Source: an uncultured Lachnospiraceae bacterium (GTDB lineage Bacteria > Bacillota > Clostridia > Lachnospirales > Lachnospiraceae). From it: DNA of 34,945 bases. The notes under the pieces are model-generated. The model was not told where the DNA came from. It saw nothing but the letters and a program-made list of their open reading frames with translations, and searched no databases. Below, piece by piece: positions 31,301 through 34,945 of this stretch. Each line of letters begins with the position of its first letter. Position 1 is the first letter of the stretch. The stretch spans positions 1 to 34,945 of the forward strand of contig CAKZZH010000047.1 in assembly GCA_937885345.1 (NCBI GenBank), in the 5' to 3' direction. Position numbers and translations under genes: made by a program.

Positions 31301-32164
31301 GTCGGCTTTAAGCTTCTTCATGGCAAGAAGAGCAATATCCATAAGGCAGACGAATTTATCATCTCTGCCCGCATATACCTCTTTGAAGGTATCCTTGTAT
31401 TTTTCAAAGCTGGCCGTAATAGGAGCATTGTAGCGTCCCTCTTCAAAGCTTACATTCTTAAGCTCCGTGGAGAAAGTTGTATGACGGCAATGGTCGGACC
31501 AATATGTGTCAAGAACCCTGATCTCGGTAACGCTCGGGTCCCTGTTCTCCTCATTCAGAAAATAATTCTGAATATGCAGAAAATCCTTAAACGTCATCGC
31601 AAGTCCAAGGCTGTCATACAGCTCTTTAAGCTTATCCTCCGCCATATCCTTAAAGCCGTCAAATATCGCTACATCAGCCGGCTCGGGAAAAGTCTGAAGA
31701 AGAGTGTCGGGCTTAGCCATATCAGCTTGTCTTGAGTCAACCGGGTTGATACAGAAGGCGATGATCCTCTCAAGATCGCTGTCGCTTACATTACCTTCAA
31801 GCACATAAACGGTAGCGGTTCTGATAACAGGATTCTCATTCTCGTTAAGAAACTTAACACACTGTACGGCGGAATCCGCTCTCTGATCGAACTGGCCGGG
31901 AAGGAACTCTACCGCAAATATTTTATCGGAATCATTATGTGAGAAAGTTTCCTCGTGGAGATAATCTACCGGAGGCTCCGAGAAAACGGTTACTTTTGCC
32001 TTCTCGTATGTCGCATCGGAAATATTCTCGATGTCGTATCTTATAAGGACCCTGACACCGGTAAGGCCGGTTATCCCAAGATAGCTCACAACCTCCTCTG
32101 ATAATTCGTGCGCCTTGACCGCAAAGTCAGGTTTCTTCTCTGAATACACTCTTCTAACGCTCAT
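28376..32164 (-). CDS. purL: Phosphoribosylformylglycinamidine synthase, single chain
   Basis: This 1262-residue enzyme converts FGAR to FGAM with glutamine and ATP in purine synthesis. It is the long clostridial type with all parts in one chain: an N-terminal PurS-like and linker region, two AIR-synthase-like halves (ETHNHPTEIEPFGGAATCLGG is the ATP-site signature; GGKDSMSGTF lies in the second half), and a C-terminal glutamine amidotransferase. The amidotransferase nucleophile is the Cys in LGICNGFQALIKLG, with the His and Glu in SHGEGRF nearby. AAGGAG precedes the ATG at proper distance. It is followed closely by lepB. Length is as expected, with no frameshift. Confidence 0.97.
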   Translation of the reverse strand: MSVRRVYSEKKPDFAVKAHELSEEVVSYLGITGLTGVRVLIRYDIENISDATYEKAKVTVFSEPPVDYLHEETFSHNDSDKIFAVEFLPGQFDQRADSAVQCVKFLNENENPVIRTATVYVLEGNVSDSDLERIIAFCINPVDSRQADMAKPDTLLQTFPEPADVAIFDGFKDMAEDKLKELYDSLGLAMTFKDFLHIQNYFLNEENRDPSVTEIRVLDTYWSDHCRHTTFSTELKNVSFEEGRYNAPITASFEKYKDTFKEVYAGRDDKFVCLMDIALLAMKKLKADGKLEDMEKSDEINACSIVVPVKVRGGIKEDGSEDPNGEHVEEWLVNFKNETHNHPTEIEPFGGAATCLGGAIRDPLSGRTYVYQAMRITGAADPTLPLEQTLHGKLPQKKIVREAAHGYSSYGNQIGLATGYVKEIYHPGYVAKRMEIGAVMGAAPRRDVIRETSDPGDIIILLGGRTGRDGCGGATGSSKVHTEKSIETCGAEVQKGNAPTERKIQRLFRRPEVSRLIKKCNDFGAGGVSVAIGELADGLTVNLDLVPKKYAGLDGTELAISESQERMAVVVDPKDVDAFLDYAAQENLEAIAVAKVTEEPRLVLNWRGKDIVNISRAFLNTNGAHQETDVKVTMPAENGGLFDAPEVTDVRKAWMDTLSDLNVCSQKGLVEMFDGSIGAGSVFMPYGGQYQLTEVQTMVAKLPILKGSTDLVTMMSYGYDPYLSSWSAYHGAIYAVVESMSKIVAAGGDYKKIRFTFQEYFRRMTQDPTRWGEPMKALLGAFEAQLRFGLPSIGGKDSMSGTFNDLDVPNTLVSFAVDTADGKDIITPEFKKAGNAIVLFKLARDEYDLPVYDEVMAQYDAVMADIASGSIVSAYVAGRKGIVESISKMAFGNMLGVCIDEAVDAKLLFAPAYGYIVAEVAAGKLDALKGEYTVIGKVTDDSNFTYAGTVIALDEALKTWKKPLDKVFPAKAKSAADAVDTPLYQAKDIYVCKNKVAKPTVFIPVFPGTNCEYDSAKAFERAGASVITKVFSNLTPEDIRNSVDTFVESIGEAQIVMFPGGFSAGDEPEGSAKFFATAFRNEKLREAMQNLIDNRDGLVLGICNGFQALIKLGLLPYGKITEQKADSPTLTMNTIGRHVSRMVYTRVTSNKSPWLAGATLGGVYTNPASHGEGRFVANDEWLAKLAANGQIATQYCLLDGTPTMDSEWNVNGSYAAIEGITSEDGRILGKMAHSERRGDGVAINIYGEQDLKIFESGVKYFS

Positions 32165-32180
32165 TTGTATATCTCCTTGT

Positions 32181-32211
32181 ATTATATTAACTTATCGTAA
32201 ATACTTGTTAA
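32181..32211 (-). promoter_or_regulatory. Possible purL promoter
   Basis: TATAAT (32181-32186) is clear on the minus strand; the best -35 is TTAACA (32206-32211) at a long 19-base spacing. The 59-base gap is too small for a purine riboswitch. Confidence 0.35.
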
Positions 32212-32223
32212 TGTTGTAAATAT

Positions 32224-33165
32224 TTATTCGTGCAGCCTTCGGATTATCCTGTAAACAACCGCATCTTCCGTAACCGTAGGTGCCGTATGTGCAAAGAATA
32301 TGAGGCCTTCAGTCGGGGACTTGATCTGTTCGATCGTCTCTCCCGAATAAGGACTTATAACCTCTCCGATAACATCCTCATGGAACACCTGCTGACCGGG
32401 TTCCACAAGCCTTTTATAAAATCCGGCATTGCTGCTCAGAACAGGTGTAAGGTCATCCTCGTTGATGATCTCTGCGATATACCCGCTGTGATTGTTATAT
32501 TTTATAAGTCCCATACGTGTAAGGAACCTCAGTATTGCAGCCTCCGCCTGTCTGGCCGAAGCATCGTCAATATAATCCGTACAGTTCGTATATATCGAAA
32601 ACGCACTGGTGGCATTCATCTGCCAATTATAATTAAGCGTCGTCGTATCCATCGGTTTGGGCCTTCTGATAACAACAAACGGCAATCCGAACAGATTGGC
32701 CAGCGAGGTATTCTGATATCCCGTCTCCATCATCCTGACATGAGGAACGAATTTACCGGGCATATAAAAACTCGTAAGCTGAATGCCGTATGTATAACCC
32801 TTAAGCGCTTTAAGAATCTCCGAGGCAATCTGCTGGGTGGTATCACCGTTGCTTACACCGGGGAATTTACGGTTAATGTCCGAATCATCAAAAGGCCAGA
32901 ATCTCTTATCAATATTCATGGCATACTGATTCAGACAGGGGATAACCATTATCTTCTTATTGCCTGTAATCTGCCCGTGATCTTCAAGCCTCGTAAGTGT
33001 CTTGATAATCTGCGAACAGATATAAGTCTGCTGATACTCGTTACCTCTGAGCGAACCGACTATGCATGCGGAAACGACTGCATCTTCCTGCCCGAATTCA
33101 TAGCCTTTTATTGTAAAATTCTGTCGATATACGCCTTCCAGCGTATACAGATTGATCTCTCGCAT
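32224..33165 (-). CDS. Aspartoacylase/AstE-like protein lacking zinc ligands
   Basis: This 313-residue protein is a paralogue of the 313-residue neighbour upstream and belongs to the succinylglutamate desuccinylase/aspartoacylase family (M14-like zinc enzymes). The fold markers remain (GNEYQQTYIC, SDINRKFPG, VPHVRMM, and a C-terminal barrel-like domain with SPYSGETIEQI). The active site is changed: the first His ligand is R40 (SLRGNE, with E43 kept), the second His is T131 (IQLTSF), and the catalytic Glu is R167 (VIRRPK). It is therefore probably not a zinc hydrolase. The frame is intact and lies 14 bases after its active-looking partner, suggesting a joint function such as a heteromer (inference). 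Confidence 0.82.
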   Translation of the reverse strand: MREINLYTLEGVYRQNFTIKGYEFGQEDAVVSACIVGSLRGNEYQQTYICSQIIKTLTRLEDHGQITGNKKIMVIPCLNQYAMNIDKRFWPFDDSDINRKFPGVSNGDTTQQIASEILKALKGYTYGIQLTSFYMPGKFVPHVRMMETGYQNTSLANLFGLPFVVIRRPKPMDTTTLNYNWQMNATSAFSIYTNCTDYIDDASARQAEAAILRFLTRMGLIKYNNHSGYIAEIINEDDLTPVLSSNAGFYKRLVEPGQQVFHEDVIGEVISPYSGETIEQIKSPTEGLIFFAHTAPTVTEDAVVYRIIRRLHE

Positions 33166-33179
33166 AATAAAACCCCGTA

Positions 33180-34121
33180 TTACTCCTGATTTTCCTTACA
33201 TACTCTTGCAACGATCGCACCCTTATATACAACGGGATGTGAACGAAGGGTAAGAAGATACCCGTTCTTGGGAGCCGTAATCTCCTCAAGGATCTCGCCT
33301 GTAAGAGGCGATACTACCTTGCCGATCGGCTGTCCTTTAACCACATCTATTCCCGGAGCTTCGATATCCAGTATAAATAATCCCGCACGATCGACATGAA
33401 CTGCCGCAACATCACCCTTACGGGCCACAATGGATTCCTTAACATCCGTAATAGGGCCGGTCCATATACCGAGTTCACTCATCAGCCTGAATATACCGCC
33501 AAGGATCTGATCGCAATATGACCTGGTGATTCTCGAACCTGCACCCATCTCAACGACAAGAGAAGGCACGCCGAACATATTAAGAGAGTTGGCAAGTGAG
33601 GACTCGAGATAAGCTCCCTTGGCAAGTGCCCAGATAATATCGGAATTGAGAAGCTTTGCATAGGGCAAAAGCTCATCAAAATTCTCAGGTGAAAGTCTGA
33701 CCTGCGGAACCTCTTTGATAAAAATATTGGAGGAATGTACATCTATGCACATATCGCTGCCGATAATGTCCTGGGTTATTTTATATGCGATATGCTCCGC
33801 CATCGCTCCCGATTCGCTTCCCGGGAACACTCTGTTCATATCCAGGTCAAACATCGGTATTCCTCTGCTGCCGGCCTCTATTCCAAGAGGGTTGATAGCA
33901 GGATATACATCCACAATGCCCTTCAGATACTGGGGAGACTCCTTAAGTTTCTCAATAAGTCTGTAACAGACATACTGTCCGTTAAGCTCGTCACCATGTG
34001 TTCCGGTAACTATCGATATTCTCTTTTTTCCTTCAATGCCATTTTTCGCTCCGAGCCTGTTCTTACTGACCACAAACTGCTCATCCATCGGCATTTTAAG
34101 AGATACTATTTCTTCAATCAT
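33180..34121 (-). CDS. Aspartoacylase/AstE-family zinc amidohydrolase
   Basis: This 313-residue protein keeps the family's metal site: H42 and E45 in VTGTHGDELNG, H129 in CIDVHSS, the DLDMNRVFPG segment, and catalytic E191 in LVVEMGAG. The C-terminal part (about 220-313) has the barrel-like fold with SPLTGEILEEITAPKNGYLL. Family members remove acyl groups from N-acyl amino acids or similar substrates; the substrate here is unknown. It is the first of two tandem paralogues. ATG 34121 follows an AAGG-rich stretch. The 59-base gap upstream holds no recognised promoter or terminator. Confidence 0.87.
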   Translation of the reverse strand: MIEEIVSLKMPMDEQFVVSKNRLGAKNGIEGKKRISIVTGTHGDELNGQYVCYRLIEKLKESPQYLKGIVDVYPAINPLGIEAGSRGIPMFDLDMNRVFPGSESGAMAEHIAYKITQDIIGSDMCIDVHSSNIFIKEVPQVRLSPENFDELLPYAKLLNSDIIWALAKGAYLESSLANSLNMFGVPSLVVEMGAGSRITRSYCDQILGGIFRLMSELGIWTGPITDVKESIVARKGDVAAVHVDRAGLFILDIEAPGIDVVKGQPIGKVVSPLTGEILEEITAPKNGYLLTLRSHPVVYKGAIVARVCKENQE

Positions 34122-34180
34122 ACCTTTTCATCCGCATTCTGATGTAAAATACAAAGCCCCCACCTGATATTTACACCTAT

Positions 34181-34432
34181 TTAATCGCTCCTGCGACTAT
34201 TCCAAAATTGTACCACATTCTCACCTATACCGTCAATTGATGTGACTTTATAATCGCCCCATTCTTTTGGAAAAAGTGCAATATATTCACGCCTTAAGAA
34301 TCTGTCATCAAGAAGCACTATGACTCCTTCATCCTCATCTGTTCTGATAACACGTCCGGCCGCCTGAAGAACCTTGTTCATTCCGGGATATGTATAAGCA
34401 AATGCGTACCCATCTGCGGAGCGTTCATCAAA
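34181..34432 (-). CDS. DinG/Rad3-type helicase, C-terminal fragment (5' part missing)
   Basis: The last roughly 80 codons match the end of an XPD/DinG-superfamily DNA helicase. YPGMNKVLQAAGRVIRTDED contains helicase motif VI (QAAGRVIR), followed by GVIVLLDDRFLRREY and LFPKEW, typical of the clostridial proteins of this family. The upstream part of the gene is absent because the sequence switches to an unrelated RsmG at about 34424-34440. The true gene would be several hundred residues long. It ends 59 bases before the aspartoacylase genes on the same strand. Confidence 0.75.
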   Translation of the reverse strand, partial: FDERSADGYAFAYTYPGMNKVLQAAGRVIRTDEDEGVIVLLDDRFLRREYIALFPKEWGDYKVTSIDGIGENVVQFWNSRRSD

Positions 34433-34945
34433 ATAATCCTTAAGATTCCATACCAGTGCTTCATCCCGATAAGGGTGCGATTCTTCTTCGAGTTCTCCAC
34501 CCTTGAGACAAATCAGGCCGTTGGGCAGGATGTTTTGCTGTCGCCGCTTGATGTTCTTGCGGCTCACTCTGATAAGGTCGGTGAGTGGCATTACAGCCCT
34601 ACTCACCACAAAGTCGAACAAGTGTTTCTCTTCTTCGGCCCTATGGTTTGCCGTAGTGGTGTTTTTTAAATGAATGCGTTTAGCTATATCAGTAGCTACA
34701 CGAATCTTTTTGCCTATGCTGTCTACTAAATGAAACTTGACATGAGGCAGCAAGATGGCCAATGGAATGCCAGGGAACCCACCACCTGTACCTAAATCCA
34801 TCACTTCTGTATCTGGAGCAAAGTCCATCACTTTGGCAATGCCTAATGAATGCAACACATGATGCTCGTAAAGATGCTGTATATCCTTGCGCGAAATCAC
34901 ATTAATCTTGGCGTTCCACTCATTATATAGTGGCTCCAAGGCTTC
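34424..34945 (-). CDS. rsmG: 16S rRNA methyltransferase RsmG, partial, from a Bacteroidales genome
   Basis: The minus-strand frame is open to the right edge and reads EALEPLYNEWNAKINVISRK, a Bacteroidales-style RsmG lacking its first residues. The SAM-binding motif is VMDLGTGGGFPGIPLAIL, and VVSRAVMPL and LPNGLICLKGGEL are further RsmG hallmarks. The family would end soon after NLKDYFDE with a short FF-TKK-VVY tail, but here the frame runs on into helicase motif VI. The vocabulary is closest to Prevotella, unlike the rest of the window. This is most likely foreign sequence joined during assembly. Confidence 0.8.

Noticed and set aside
32165..32223. Purine riboswitch before purL
   Set aside because: The gap is 59 bases, too short for a riboswitch aptamer plus expression platform.
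32230..33189. Plus-strand open frame of 319 codons
   Set aside because: It is antisense to the aspartoacylase-like gene. Composition is not protein-like and no family is recognisable.
34181..34939. A real methyltransferase-helicase fusion protein
   Set aside because: Both halves are truncated at the join, their taxonomic flavours differ, and the join sits near the sequence end at a short shared word. An assembly artefact explains all of this.

Overview
The window reads as a piece of a Lachnospiraceae (Clostridia) genome, probably a Butyrivibrio-like gut or rumen bacterium recovered by metagenome assembly. I infer this from protein flavour: a single-chain PurL of about 1260 residues, archaeal-type Asd, a SerC-SerA-DUF1015 cluster, PflB-PflA, an AgrA/LytTR regulator, and strong AGGAGG-type ribosome binding sites with sigma-A promoters. 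Nearly all core genes lie on the minus strand. No species was identified by any search.

Bases 1-4900 are an accessory region rich in broken genes. From left to right: a strong promoter firing out of the left edge; a decayed DUF5131 (phage Gp37/Gp68-like) gene; an intact AAA ATPase with a PD-(D/E)xK-like C-terminus behind a promoter studded with four operator-like repeats; a C-terminal coding remnant; a truncated HD-domain gene; an IS110 transposase N-terminal fragment preceded by structured noncoding DNA; an orphan LytTR response regulator behind two direct repeats 21 bp apart; and the C-terminal part of an AlbA_2/RecG-like regulator.

Bases 4900-10500 hold an rRNA methyltransferase of the RlmI family and a tight hisS-aspS-glyA operon. 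Bases 10600-13240 hold the only two confident plus-strand core genes: a membrane-anchored Mrr-like protein and a 675-residue protein with a cyclic-nucleotide-binding-like N-terminus and an unrecognised remainder. Bases 13240-16300 encode a membrane-anchored M15 peptidase and a GlgB homologue that has lost key catalytic residues.

Bases 16380-20000 are a serine biosynthesis cluster (serC, serA, DUF1015). Bases 20170-25640 hold a DHH phosphoesterase, the pflB-pflA fermentation pair and asd. A tRNA-Thr(GGT) with its own promoter and terminator follows. Bases 25935-32164 hold a PAS-GGDEF-EAL protein, lepB and purL. Bases 32224-34121 hold two tandem 313-residue aspartoacylase-family proteins, one with intact zinc ligands and one without.

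The right end is chimeric. The last roughly 520 bases encode part of a Bacteroidales (Prevotella-like) RsmG, fused in frame to the C-terminal helicase motif of a Lachnospiraceae DinG/Rad3-type helicase. This is most simply an assembly misjoin at a short shared Tyr-Phe-Asp-Glu coding stretch. Sequence right of about 34420 should not be trusted as belonging to the same genome.

The most interesting biology is the pair of apparent pseudoenzymes (GlgB-like and aspartoacylase-like), the operator-rich promoter of the ATPase, the LytTR tandem site, and the overlapping hairpins between pflB and pflA.
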